Shown piece by piece: positions 18,893 to 29,808 of a DNA stretch of 33,657 nt. Source of the stretch: Entamoeba invadens IP1 (Eukaryota > Evosea > Mastigamoebida > Endamoebidae); assembly GCF_000330505.1 (NCBI RefSeq), contig NW_004191791.1, positions 11,490-45,146 on the forward strand, written 5' to 3'. How positions within the stretch are numbered: the first letter of the stretch is position 1; the number at the start of each line of letters is the position of its first letter. Under the pieces are notes generated by a model. It was not told the origin of the DNA. It did no database searches and worked only from the letters and a program-made list of their open reading frames with translations. The translations under genes were made by a program, and so were the position numbers.

Positions 18893-21800
18893 TTATAGAT
18901 TTAACCTCTCCAGTTTTTCAACAACATCATCGATTGATGGCCGTATTTTTAGATTACTATCCCAACACTGTGATATCAAAATATATTCGTCTTGTGTTAT
19001 TGACTCTTTCTTTGGAAGTCGTTTTCCAGATATAACATATTCAGCGATTTTCCAAGGGAATTTAAATTCCAATTTATTGTAAGGTTCTTCCCACCCAAAC
19101 ACTTCGAACATGGTGACTCCAAACGAATAGATATCTGATGACATTTTGTACTTCTCTTTTTTCAACACTTCAGGCGCCATATACACTGGAGTACCAATTC
19201 CTTTTGTGAATGTCATGTTTGTCATCAATAAATTGACATTTCTTGATGAACCAAAATCAGTCAACTTAGCATTTATTTTTTCATTAATATCAAGTGAAAA
19301 CACGAGAACGTTGTCTGGTTTGATGTCTCTGTGGAGTATCCCATTGTTGTGTAAATATTGAATTCCTCTTGAAGCATTAAGTATTATTTTAACTCTAAGT
19401 TTCATGTTAATTTCATCACTTGTTTTGTGTTTTATCAAGTCTTGTAAACTCCCAAATTGTGCAAATTCGGTGACCATACACACTTTATTTGGCACAAAGA
19501 CTGCACCAAAGAAGTGGACGATGTACTCACTTCTAAATTTCACCAACATTGAAACTTCCTTCTCAAATTCATTTTCTTGTAATTTTTGGTTTATTAACAT
19601 TTCTTTCATCTTTTTGATACAAACAACATTTCCTCTAAAAGTGCCTTTATAAACTATTCCAAATGATCCTTCCCCGATTTTATTTTCTTCTATCAATTCG
19701 TGATAATCAAGACGATATGACATGACAGTTGTTGCTCTGATTGGTATTTCAATGACATCTTCTGTTCCTTTGGTGATGTTTAAAGTCACACACGCAATTT
19801 TGTCTTCTATTTTTGATGTGAAATTTGGTTTTATAGATATTTCAAATTCGCAAGCATAATCCGGTTTCAATGTCACAAGAGGGGGATTGGCTTGGATTTC
19901 ATAAACATCATTCCCTTCTTTTATTTTCAACTGCATTTTTATTTGATGTGTCGTGTTGTTGCCAAGACACAACAACTCGCGTGAAAATTCGTTTACTGGT
20001 ATCTCTCCACTCTCATCTTCACTTTCAAAAATCAGTTCTGTTTTGTTTGTTGATATTTCCTTCGATATTTTGACAAATTTGATGTTCGATTTTTTCATTT
20101 GGAAAACACACACATTTTGGGTCTTCTTTTTATTTTTGTTGTTGCTATACACATTGAAGAGAATGTAAATCATTGTTGTTGATATGATGATAATTACAAT
20201 TGCAACGACTATGATTGGTATACCAATTCGTTTTAATTTAATCAATTTGTCTTCCACACATGACAAACCATCATCTGACGGGTTTTTCATTCCTTCACAA
20301 GATGTGCAGTATCCATTGTACGCGGAAGTACAAAATTCAATTTCAGTGTAATACAAGCAAATGCCATCTTTTAAGACGTAATCGGTGGCATTACATATCT
20401 CACATGATTTCAGTGAAGTGCATGAAAGACAGTTTTCTGCACATTTAAAACAATACGGATCTGTGAGGTAATACCCGGTTTGACACACATCGCAGCCATG
20501 TGACGTCTTGTTTTTGCACCCAATTAACTTGTCATAGGTGATACACAAGTCACTGTCTCTTTTATAGTAAAAATATGTGTCTGCACACAACGAACACGAA
20601 ATTGAGTTTTTACAGATTGCACACGATTTATCACATTCATAACAAAACTTTTGGTCATAGTAATACCCATCTTTACATATTGCACATCCAACACCATTGC
20701 CCATCGGTTGTTGGCAACTTATTGCAAAATCGGTGACGATGCACTCGCCCTTGTTATTGAGTAACAAATTATTTGAGTTGTTGCATGTCAGACAAAGTGT
20801 TGAATTGAAGCAAGTCGAACAATTGTTGGAGCATTTAACACATTTATTGTTTTCCAAGTAATATCCATTGTTGCATGAAAGACACCCTTTCTCGTTTTGA
20901 TAACTGCAATTTGTGCTATCATTATTTTCATTCATTAAATATTTGGTATTATCCACATCTTGTTTGTAATTTTGAATTGGTTGATCCTTTATGTTAGTAC
21001 CAATAACACTTTCACAATTTCCATCACTCAAAAAGTGTGTTGTTTCACACTCAAAAACAGTTTGATGAGAGCTGTTAACAACTGTGTGCATTGAGTATCT
21101 CACAAATTGTTCTGATGATACACAATGGTCGTCTTGGTTGTTTCGTGTGTATTTTTCGTTGCATTGGATGCAGGTGTACCCATTTGTCTTGTGGCAATTC
21201 ACTTCCCTTTTTAACACACAATTTCCATTGACTAAAAGCGTATCATTTGTGCATTGAATGCATTCACACGTGTCTGTAAATACTTCACAATTTGAGTGTG
21301 AATTATTTTCGTTGCAATCAACACATCTGTTCTTTGTTCGTTTTAAAGTCTTGTTCTTGTCACAGGCAGTACAGTCACTTCCATCAATCGTGTTACAATT
21401 GGTGTCACTTGTACACGTGTTGTTTTCAATGTTTATCACATATTCACTTTGACACAAAAACACACTGAAATTATCTGTCAAATTTAAAGCACAAATCTTA
21501 GCGTTGTGTGTTGAACAACCTTCACAGCTATTCGTTTTATTCTTGAAATATCCATTTTCACATATAAAAGTGAAGTTGTTTCGTATTATTTCATTGTTTT
21601 TATTTGAAGTACAAGTGTTGTCTGTGTTGAGAATGTTGCTATCTTTACATTGTAAACACCTCTCTTGTTTTTCATTGAGTTGTATGTTGTATTTGCAATG
21701 CTCTTTATGTATAAAACATGAAGTACCAATTGAAATGCCAAAATCGCATACCTCACAATTTGAACGAGTGTTGGTTGTACAATTGTCGGTGATTGCAACA

Positions 21801-22255
21801 CATTCGTCGTCTTTCAAAAAACTTGTTTTATTGTTGCATTCAACACAACCATTTTGCTTTGCATTTTTGACACAATTGATACCATTGGGTAAACAACTTT
21901 TGGTGTTATTATCGTAATATGTATATGTTGAACAATTTAAACAAGTTCCCTGATTTGTTTCCAAAAGATAAGGTGGATAACAATCAATGCAATGAGCCTT
22001 ATAATCATTTGTAGTTGAACACAAGTGGCAATTTTGTTGTCCCAAATAACACATTTGACACGTTCCTTCTGTCGAATTTTGATATGTCCCACTGCGACAC
22101 AAACAAGTCCCATTGAACAATTCAAATCCGGGTTCACACCTGGTACAATATTTTCTACCCGTTTCACACGTGTCACAATTTTTGATTGTGCTACAACTGT
22201 AGCATATACCACCATCTAAATAAGTCCCCAATTGACATTTGGTGCATTTGTAGTA
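18893..22255 (-). CDS. Second TMK receptor kinase, C-terminal part (Cys-rich, TM, kinase)
   Basis: Continuation of the gene starting at 24057, in the next frame. Open from 22255, just after a TAA at 22256-22258. It has no natural start: the first candidate is a TTG at 22231, inside a CxxC repeat (TKCQLGTYLDGGIC), so this is not an independent gene. In order: further CxxC repeats to ~20270; one membrane helix (~20226-20147, IGIPIIVVAIVIIIISTTMI); the beta-rich domain found also in the first TMK (~20040-19720); and a TKL kinase (~19700-18900). The kinase keeps GEGSFG, VCIKK, HRDIKPDN, DFGSS and APEV, so it would be catalytically competent. The C-terminus (KLERLNL) is complete. The activation segment (MTFTKGIGTP) is identical to that of the 3844-8934 kinase. 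Confidence 0.85.
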   Translation of the reverse strand, partial: YYKCTKCQLGTYLDGGICYSCSTIKNCDTCETGRKYCTRCEPGFELFNGTCLCRSGTYQNSTEGTCQMCYLGQQNCHLCSTTNDYKAHCIDCYPPYLLETNQGTCLNCSTYTYYDNNTKSCLPNGINCVKNAKQNGCVECNNKTSFLKDDECVAITDNCTTNTRSNCEVCDFGISIGTSCFIHKEHCKYNIQLNEKQERCLQCKDSNILNTDNTCTSNKNNEIIRNNFTFICENGYFKNKTNSCEGCSTHNAKICALNLTDNFSVFLCQSEYVINIENNTCTSDTNCNTIDGSDCTACDKNKTLKRTKNRCVDCNENNSHSNCEVFTDTCECIQCTNDTLLVNGNCVLKREVNCHKTNGYTCIQCNEKYTRNNQDDHCVSSEQFVRYSMHTVVNSSHQTVFECETTHFLSDGNCESVIGTNIKDQPIQNYKQDVDNTKYLMNENNDSTNCSYQNEKGCLSCNNGYYLENNKCVKCSNNCSTCFNSTLCLTCNNSNNLLLNNKGECIVTDFAISCQQPMGNGVGCAICKDGYYYDQKFCYECDKSCAICKNSISCSLCADTYFYYKRDSDLCITYDKLIGCKNKTSHGCDVCQTGYYLTDPYCFKCAENCLSCTSLKSCEICNATDYVLKDGICLYYTEIEFCTSAYNGYCTSCEGMKNPSDDGLSCVEDKLIKLKRIGIPIIVVAIVIIIISTTMIYILFNVYSNNKNKKKTQNVCVFQMKKSNIKFVKISKEISTNKTELIFESEDESGEIPVNEFSRELLCLGNNTTHQIKMQLKIKEGNDVYEIQANPPLVTLKPDYACEFEISIKPNFTSKIEDKIACVTLNITKGTEDVIEIPIRATTVMSYRLDYHELIEENKIGEGSFGIVYKGTFRGNVVCIKKMKEMLINQKLQENEFEKEVSMLVKFRSEYIVHFFGAVFVPNKVCMVTEFAQFGSLQDLIKHKTSDEINMKLRVKIILNASRGIQYLHNNGILHRDIKPDNVLVFSLDINEKINAKLTDFGSSRNVNLLMTNMTFTKGIGTPVYMAPEVLKKEKYKMSSDIYSFGVTMFEVFGWEEPYNKLEFKFPWKIAEYVISGKRLPKKESITQDEYILISQCWDSNLKIRPSIDDVVEKLERLNL

Positions 22256-24057
22256 TTAGTACAACCCGCAATACAGCCATCTCCGCAATATGTGCAAGAT
22301 TTTGATGTTGCATCAAAATAATAATGAGCAACACATGTAATACAAGAACCATTATTTGGTCCAGTGCACGTGTTACATGGCGATGAACAACGTATACATT
22401 TATTTGTTGATGTGTCAAGCCAATAACTCTTGTTAATACAACTTTTACAATCAGTTTGTGAAGAACATTGCAAACACGGGCTTACACATTGAGTGCAAGC
22501 GTTGCTTGGATTCAGATAATAATAATCTGAAACACAAGTATTACAAACAGTTGCATTTGAACAAGTCGAACACGGCGAAATGCAACGTTGACATTTTCTA
22601 TTATCGTCCAAATAAAACCAATCACTTGTACACTGTGTGCACCCAACATTATTTACACATGTGAAGAAATCACAATTGTTTCCACAAGAATTACAAATTC
22701 CACTGGATAAATAATACCCGCTATTACATTTTGTACACCCAGACGTTGTCGTGCAATATGTTAAGTCGCAGTTCGCTGGACATACTGCACAAACGTGATT
22801 GTATGGATAATACCCACCATTGCAAGTAGTGCACCCTTGGGTTTGATCACATTTGGTGCATTGATCACCACAATATCGACAATTATGATTTGTATCGAGA
22901 TAATAACTGCTTACACACGTCAAGCAATACGATGAAGTTGTGCACGTCGCACAGTTGTTAATACAACTATTACAAACACCGTTTGATAAGTAATACCCAC
23001 CAACACATTGTATACACCCTCTTATATCATTACAATAATCCAAGTTACAATGATCAACACATGTATTACATTGATTACCATTAAAATAATACCCACGTTC
23101 ACAATTGGAACACCCAGTATCAACTTGACATGTACTATTAACACAATGATCTCCACAATAAGTACATATGCCATTAAACAGGTAATATCCACTCTGACAA
23201 CTTGTACACACTGAATTTGAACAAGTCGTACACACATTTGGAGATCCACACTTCATACAAAAGCCACTTAATTTGTAGTAATTATCTGCACAGTTGACAC
23301 AATTGTTTGTTCCACTACCAGTACAGCCATTACAAGACACGTCACAATTCTTTGTACAAAACCCATCTGAATCAATATATTGATTACCGTCACATGATGC
23401 GCATTTATACCCATTAATACAATGATTTGCACATCCAAAACAATATGTACAATTGTCGTTTGATACACTTTGACCATAATAACACGAAGTGCAGTTATTC
23501 GTGTTTGTGGGGTTGCACGTTTTACATTTATCGTTGCATTTTTCACAATTATAATTAAATACATATCCATCTATACACCCATCACATTCAATATTACTTG
23601 TTGTGGAATTTCCACAATTCGTATTCGAGCATCCTTCACACGGATAACAAACACCACCAAGTGAATATAACCCAATATTACATATTTCGCATCTCTCATT
23701 CCCCCAATAGTCATAATGACAAGTGATGCAATTATACATGTAACAAGCAGATTGCACGAGACCTTTAGTTTGATGTGTTGTTAACGATAAATCGTAAGTA
23801 GATTGTTGATTTGAAAATATCAAATAAGTAAAATTCCCAGTTGTAATTTCGACATATAAAACTGCATCTTTTTTGCAATAAATTTCTTTGTATTTTTTAT
23901 TGTGGGTTTTGAGTGGCAAGTAATTATTGTATGAAAGATCATCACAAAATAAGTTGTCGTCGACACACTCCACTTGACCTCCATTTCCGCACCATTTTAA
24001 ACTCAAACATGTTGTAAAAAAGAAAAGCAAAGACACAACAATTATTTGGAGAGTCAT
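22216..24057 (-). CDS. Second TMK receptor kinase, N-terminal ectodomain part (frame-broken)
   Basis: ATG at 24057. Signal peptide MTLQIIVVSLLFFFTTCLS is followed by a ~85-residue N-terminal domain (LKWCGNGGQVECV...). From residue ~105 on there are about 40 CxxC motifs in repeats of the type C-x2-C-x2-G-Y-Y-x4-G-x-C-x2-C. The frame ends at 22216 after leaving the repeat pattern, while the pattern resumes in the -1 frame (feature 18893-22255). With both parts, the receptor is about 1730 residues, like its neighbour TMK (1696). Together the entries describe one disrupted or mis-sequenced gene. If the break is real, only a secreted or truncated Cys-rich ectodomain would be made. Confidence 0.85.
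   Translation of the reverse strand: MTLQIIVVSLLFFFTTCLSLKWCGNGGQVECVDDNLFCDDLSYNNYLPLKTHNKKYKEIYCKKDAVLYVEITTGNFTYLIFSNQQSTYDLSLTTHQTKGLVQSACYMYNCITCHYDYWGNERCEICNIGLYSLGGVCYPCEGCSNTNCGNSTTSNIECDGCIDGYVFNYNCEKCNDKCKTCNPTNTNNCTSCYYGQSVSNDNCTYCFGCANHCINGYKCASCDGNQYIDSDGFCTKNCDVSCNGCTGSGTNNCVNCADNYYKLSGFCMKCGSPNVCTTCSNSVCTSCQSGYYLFNGICTYCGDHCVNSTCQVDTGCSNCERGYYFNGNQCNTCVDHCNLDYCNDIRGCIQCVGGYYLSNGVCNSCINNCATCTTSSYCLTCVSSYYLDTNHNCRYCGDQCTKCDQTQGCTTCNGGYYPYNHVCAVCPANCDLTYCTTTSGCTKCNSGYYLSSGICNSCGNNCDFFTCVNNVGCTQCTSDWFYLDDNRKCQRCISPCSTCSNATVCNTCVSDYYYLNPSNACTQCVSPCLQCSSQTDCKSCINKSYWLDTSTNKCIRCSSPCNTCTGPNNGSCITCVAHYYFDATSKSCTYCGDGCIAGCTNTTNAPNVNWGLI
22247..22255 (-). other. Frameshift site inside the second TMK
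   Basis: The N-terminal frame is in register with the CxxC pattern down to ~22256. The C-terminal frame has a TAA at 22256-22258 and is in register from TGC at 22246-22244. The change therefore lies in these nine bases (minus strand TACTACAAA), consistent with one missing base in an A run. Alternative: a 47-nt GT...TTTAG segment (~22262-22216, minus strand) would also restore the frame as an intron. However, it would remove a C-x2-C...G-x-Y repeat segment that matches its neighbours, and its 5' site (GTACTA) is unlike the usual Entamoeba GTTTGT. Confidence 0.75.
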
Positions 24058-25550
24058 ATTTTATTACAAGATGGTGTTTTCTTTTTTTTGTTTGGAATTG
24101 TTGCACATTAGTAAATATATTTATATAAGATGTTGTAAAAAATTTGAAATAATGGTAAAAGTAAAGCGAATAACCCACATCCGTTTTCTTTTTTCTTCTT
24201 CGAAAAGCTGTTGAATGAAAAAGGGTTCAGTCTCAGTTTTTTGTTTATTTAAGAATGTTTTTATATTCAAAATAGAGTCAGTCTGTAAAGGTTGTACACT
24301 CCTCAAACATTGTTTACTTGGTGTTATATTTTTAGAACCATAGAAAGTTCTTAGAATAAATGAAACTGTCGGCAAAAAACAATAATGTTTACCATATTAA
24401 ACTTATTTTTTTGGTAATTCCCGCTTTACAACAATTACAAAGAGTAAAAAAAAGAAATAATTGGATTAGAACAGTACTAAAACTAAAAAACGTCAACCCT
24501 ATTAATCCCACATTTTGGTAATTATCTAACTCTATTATTTATCTTCCTTTTATATACAAACAAAATAATATGCCAAGATAAGATAAAAAACAAAAAACTT
24601 GATGAGTAAATAAAATAAAAAAACACTTTTTACAAACAAGACATAATCTTTATTCTGAATTATTTATAAGCTTTTTGAACAACAAAAATGAATATATGGC
24701 ATAAAGTATAATAAATATTATGTTTGAACATATCAGAAATTCTGGTGATGCTTCAATTAAACATTTTCAACTCAAGAAAGAAAGAAATAATTAATTCAAA
24801 GCTTTTTTGTAATAAAACATTATAAGAAAGCTTTCATTAACAATTCTTTGTTTTTGCATTAAACAAACGATAAAACAATTTCATTTTTTTCAAAAATATA
24901 GTAAAAAAAAGAACACAAACACATTATTAAACTAAACTAAATTATAATATAAGTGTTCAGCCTTTATTATAATTACTATAGCCATGTGTTTATTTAGAGC
25001 ACTTGGCTCTTGTAATTCTATATTCAAATATTGTTTTTAAAAAGCATTTATTATCTTTGTTATATAGCTCACCTTGATTATAACATTTTTTGAAATTTTT
25101 TACTTTGTCTATACAAAACAAAAAGAATCATAGCTTTTAAATTGAACAACTGATAGTTTTCATTTTTAAGTATTTTTATTGTTAAAATATAATTTCTAAT
25201 AGATTTTTGAACTTTTAACTGTTTATTTTAAAAAATATAACGGAAACAAATAATATTAAAATGAATAAAACTGGCAGTAAAATGTATTGGAATTGAATTT
25301 AAATCCGATAAAATAAGAAAGGTTTATCACTTGGATAATAAATAAAATTACTATAACATACTATACAAAACTAGCAATTATTCTATAATAACTTTTGAAA
25401 TAATACAGACTTATTATTGATAAAAAAGAGTAAATAACAGAGCCAACATAACACTTAAAGTTTTATATTTGATTTTAGAGAACTTAAACATTATCTTTGA
25501 ACTAAAAAACATAAGATGTTTGTTCTTTGTATTAAATTGAATCGAATTGT
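24058..25550. other. Long AT-rich intergenic region upstream of the second TMK
   Basis: About 1.5 kb without a gene I can support. The open frame at 24121-24375 (-) has no ATG and no recognisable content. A small hairpin pairs AGCCA/TGGCT around 24980-25010. No transposon ends found. Confidence 0.45.

Positions 25551-25552
<2 letters not shown>

Positions 25553-25586
<34 letters not shown>
25553..25586. repeat. (AT)17 microsatellite
   Basis: Uninterrupted AT dinucleotide run of 34 bp, directly abutting a short GC-richer island. Confidence 0.95.
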
Positions 25587-25587
<1 letters not shown>

Positions 25588-25589
<2 letters not shown>

Positions 25590-25735
25590 CAAACTAGAGG
25601 CAGCTCTGTGCCGCAACGACCCAACGGAACGCCTTCCACATGTCCACCACCACAAGTGGAAACTAGCCAACTCTCGCTGATTGAACGGTCTCAACTTGAG
25701 ATCGTCATTTTGGTATGGTTTTCGGGTGTTTGTTG
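25588..25735. other. GC-richer island of unknown nature
   Basis: Roughly half GC within a genome region that is mostly A/T. Contains CAACTTGAGATCGTC with an inverted TCTCAACTTGAGA core at ~25691-25703. On the minus strand the island ends in the AT repeat, the arrangement of a retroposon with a simple-repeat tail, but I find no clear tRNA-type A or B box. Plus-strand translation is open for ~25 codons only. Unidentified. Confidence 0.3.
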
Positions 25736-25891
25736 ATTACGACAAAAAAAACGAGAAGATCTTGAAATTAAACGATTTTATTGTTTTTGTGTTTGTTTTG
25801 ATTTGGAAAAAGAAAAACATGATAGAAAAAAGAAAATGTTATTGGTGTGTTTACAAAAATTCTATTTAAAGTTTTATATGTTTTATAATTA

Positions 25892-27435
25892 AGGTTGACG
25901 TAAAATTATTTTACCATGAAATTTTTGATTTTGGCATAAAAGTATATATTTTACCTCCTTGGAACTTTTAGATCCAGCCGTTTTTTCTGCACCTTTTTCA
26001 AGTAATACATTTTTGGTCTTTTATTTAGTCAATAAACTAACAATAAAATCAAAAATTTATTTTGTCATTTAATGTTTTTTGAAAAGCAAAAACGATTGTT
26101 GTGTATAATTATTAAATTTTGTAACAAACAACAATAAATATGTAAAATACACATTAGTTTATATATAATCACCAGACAAACAAAGAATCAATTTAAAGCC
26201 AATTTACACAATCTTAAAATTTGTATATATCATATAATCATATGATAAAGTGAGTTTTAAAAAACTTGAAATTTTTGTTTTTTTAATTTATCTTGTATGT
26301 ATTAACTTCGTTGTCTATCAACAATGTTAATAGACATCGTTTTTTTGTTGAATTTGCAACTGATAGATTATTAAGAGTTTCAAATATTATAATTTCTTTC
26401 TGATATTGATAGAATTAATTTTTAATTCGGTTATCGGGACCTACATTGACCACCACCACCTTTACCAAAAAAAAATATTTGCCGCGAGTGTTTTTTTGAA
26501 GGGAGTCCACTTTTCAGCCACTGTTTGTGCGTCCCCATGTCGCCAACTTTCCTTGTCCGTACTGTGTGGACGCGGATGTGGTTCCCCCCGCTTGCGAAGG
26601 GGGTCAGGGGGGATCCGCGCCAAGGGAGGACTTGGAAAGTGGGTGAAACGGTGCACAAACAGACTGTATGAGTGCGTCTTTATGAGCCTTTTTTTCAATG
26701 CTCCGTCTCACTTGGTTTTCACTGACTCGAGGTGAATTTTCGGTATTTCTTGGATTCAGGAACCATACCTAATATTTTCCCAGTTTCCTATTTACTTTAA
26801 TTTTAATTTGAATATGATTTGAAATAGAAAAAATAAATCTATTTTAAGAGGTGGTGGTAGTCAATGTAGGTCCCTTCGGTTATCATGTTGTAATATTTTT
26901 TTGTGGTTTGATCAATCAAATTTATTACTTATTTGTTGTTTAAAAAATACACAGTTTTATAAAATAATATCAGAGCACATTATATCACATTTTACATTTG
27001 TCATGATTCTTACTACATTTTATTTTTTAAAAAAAATTAACACGTTTTTAAATTATTTATAAAAAATGCTAATGATATAATCTGTTCAAATTACAAATGA
27101 ATCCGACAATATATCATTAATATATTGTTTTTATTCATAAACAACCCCAAACGCTATAGACGATATAAATTACTCATTAACTTGATGTTTGTTTTATATA
27201 AATGTCCATTTGATAAAATGTTTGTGAATAATGATGATTTTTTTTAATAAGGTAATTAATTTAAAAATGCCGTTTTTTTTGTTCTTTAAAAGACATCAAG
27301 GTTTTTCTAAATTTTATAAAACAAACATTATTACAAACTTTTTATTTTTATTTTTTAATATTTTTTGGTAAAAAGGTAAATTTTTTCTTTATAATGGAAT
27401 AGGTAAAATAAATTTTACTTTTTTTCCGTCAACCT
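25892..27435. mobile_element. TA-flanked element (1544 bp) hosting a Mutator-type MITE
   Basis: Ends AGGTTGACG are inverted and flanked by TA (25890-25891 and 27436-27437). Just inside both ends there is a shared AAAATTATTTTACC-like block, and further inside TTTTACC motifs recur on both sides. There is no transposase frame, and the interior is interrupted by the 439-bp MITE at 26436-26874. The terminal repeat is short, so boundaries are less certain than for the other elements. Confidence 0.6.
26436..26874. mobile_element. Mutator-type MITE (439 bp) with 10-bp target duplication
   Basis: 25-bp terminal inverted repeats (GGGACCTACATTGACCACCA...) at 26436-26460 and 26850-26874 differ at one position. 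They are flanked by a perfect 10-bp direct repeat, TTCGGTTATC, at 26426-26435 and 26875-26884. A 9-11-bp duplication is characteristic of Mutator-like elements. The core (26480-26760) is GC-rich relative to the host and homologous, inverted, to ~10426-10737. Open frames in it are not conserved between copies. The perfect duplication suggests a fairly recent insertion. Confidence 0.85.
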
Positions 27436-27513
27436 TATTTATAATAGATATAGCCGTTATTAAGAAGGTTCTGAGGTGTACAATGTTTACTGAATGACTC
27501 TAATATAAAAACT

Positions 27514-27930
27514 AAGTCGGATTTTTAATTCACGATGGAGAAAATTAACTATACATTTAGTATTATAATTATAATCGATAGCTTTTTTTCTTTTTTTTCG
27601 AAATAATTATTTTTTTGTTTTATTTTTAAAATTTTTTATTTTTTAACCATTATACATTTAAAAAAGAAAAGCAAGAAATGTGGAATTTGTAATTTATCGT
27701 CTGGCGAATTATCGAGTAATGTCAAAAAAGCCAGCACACCACTTACAACAGTTAACCAAATAAATGTCATTGTTGTGATGCGGTTAATAGGTTGTACCAA
27801 TTAATTTGAAAATCGAAGTAAAAGATTGACAACCAGCGTTTTTTGAGAATGTCAAATGGTATAATTTAATAAGAAATATACTATGTATTTATGGTTTTTA
27901 ATTAGCAATAGTCGAAACTATATATCACAT
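27514..27930. repeat. Dispersed ~410-bp repeat, copy 2
   Basis: Homologous to 11236-11640 in the same orientation, with many substitutions. It begins at AAGTCGGATTTTTAATT and ends at AATAGTCGAAACTATATAT, immediately before the TA-flanked element that starts at 27933. Confidence 0.65.
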
Positions 27931-27932
27931 TA

Positions 27933-29808
27933 GAGTACCGTGAAAAATTACTGCGGAGTGAAATATTACTGCGAATTGTTATTGGTCAAAAAATAGTGTT
28001 ATTGCTGCCTGTAAAACATAAAAAATAATTTACTTTGTAAAAATGTTATATAATATGGCTATCGATAAAAACAAGTATAAATTCGTAAAACGGAACATTC
28101 CAAACAACTTAAACTATATATTGGTTTTTATTTTATCGTTTTTAACAATTTATAACTTATAATACGAAACAATACATCAAAACAAAATAACAAAAACGAA
28201 TAAATTAAAACATCGAAAATTTGAATAAATAGTCCACCTTTTGGACACCATTATTTGAAATTTGATTTCTGCTCAGCTAGTCGTTAATTTTTGTTGGGAA
28301 TACTGAAATTATTAACTCCAATTGAATAAACTTTAATTACCATTATAATCAATATGTTTTAACATAATAATAATATAAAAACACACAGAATTATCAACTC
28401 GAATTATTAAGATCGAATAAACGTTTCAACTTCGAAATTATTATAACAATACAAATTGCAATACAATAAACATAAACAAAATATAAAAACACGTTATAAA
28501 CATATCATATTGATAAATTTATATAATATAAATCAATTTGATGATAACAAACGGTTAACGAACGTGGGTTTTTCAAATGGTCGACAATTTAATCACACCA
28601 ATTTAAAATCCAAATAATTTGTTGAAATGAAAGAATTAAGTTGTTTGGGGTTCTGGTGTATAAACCCTTTTAAGACAATGATAATGTATAATAAAATTAT
28701 CCATAATTAATCGACTAGTTTAATTATATGAAAATAATTATTAAAAAAAGTTTCACATTCAGAAAAAAATAAATTATAATTTATTGTTGTTTTATTATAA
28801 ATTTTTGCTATTGATATGTTGATGTTAATTAAAAATATACATTATTTCACTTGTTTGTTTATTATATTTTAATTATATTTATACTATAATAATAGTTCAT
28901 TGTTTGATTTATTTAATGTGAATCGTGAATGTATTTTCACTTCATATGACGATTAAAATAGCCAGTGATCATACAACTGACATTTCAAGTATTTATTGCA
29001 CAGTTTATATAATACAAATGTTGTTATGAAATACATAATTATATTGTTTATTAATTTTGTTTTTAACCATTTTTTGTGGCACGGTGTGACGGGTTAGATT
29101 CTTTCTTTGGATTTTTTTTATCAAAAAATCAACTACTTTCATAAAACGTATACAAGACAGTGAGTAATGATTATTCAAATAACAAAATATTGTGAAAGCA
29201 ACTATGGAATTCACTTTATACATCAGAATGAAATTATATTGTTAAATGATTATTTGGTAAATAAAAATATAAGAACGATTTTTTATTTATAAATTTTAAT
29301 CTTCACCAACAATACCATATTTTGTTAAACTTTATTGTTAAAATGTGTTCATATTTTGGCATAGATATGGACTGTTCAATAAAATTATATTTCATAAATT
29401 GATGTAACGAATAAATCAATATCAATTATTGGTAAATTTTTTATTCACAATTTAAAAATATCAAAACACATTTTTACTTGATATAATAATTTTTGGATAT
29501 CCAAAACTATAATTTAGAAATTGTCTTTTTGTAATAACAAAAAAAATAAAACCGTTTTGTTTTTCAATTGAAAAAGGAAAAAACAAAACTCTCATAAAAA
29601 GTATATAAAAATCCATTTTTTCCTCTTAGCACAATCTGTTGACTTAGCCTCAAAAGATTTTGTAGAACAAAATTGTCGTTTTTCATTTTAACAGCCTCGA
29701 ATAACAAAAAAATTATACCAAATTGTTTTGTAAGCAATAATAACATTATTTTTGGACAATAACAATTCGCAGTAATATTTTACGCCGCAGTGATTTTTCA
29801 CGGTACTC
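27933..29808. mobile_element. TA-flanked element with long inverted ends (1876 bp)
   Basis: The ends begin GAGTACCGTGAAAAATTACT (left) and GAGTACCGTGAAAAATCACT (right, read inward) and stay similar for about 80 bp, including ATATTACTGCGAATTGTTAT in both. TA lies at 27931-27932 and 29809-29810. The motif ACTGCGG/ACTGCGA occurs twice in each end. No transposase frame; the interior is AT-rich with no supported gene. A TA target fits the Tc1/mariner/pogo group. Confidence 0.8.

Noticed and set aside
22229..22231. TTG start for an independent 1112-residue kinase
   Set aside because: The codon sits inside a CxxC repeat, has no signal peptide after it, and the pattern continues upstream in the same frame to 22255.
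24121..24375. 84-codon minus-strand frame upstream of the second TMK
   Set aside because: No ATG (starts at TTG) and no recognisable family.
25588..25735. tRNA or other Pol III gene in the GC-richer island
   Set aside because: No cloverleaf and no convincing A/B-box pair; only a partial B-box-like GTTCAATC on the minus strand.
29005..29223. 72-codon minus-strand frame inside the 27933-29808 element
   Set aside because: AT-rich chance frame with no transposase motif and no homologous copy in the window.
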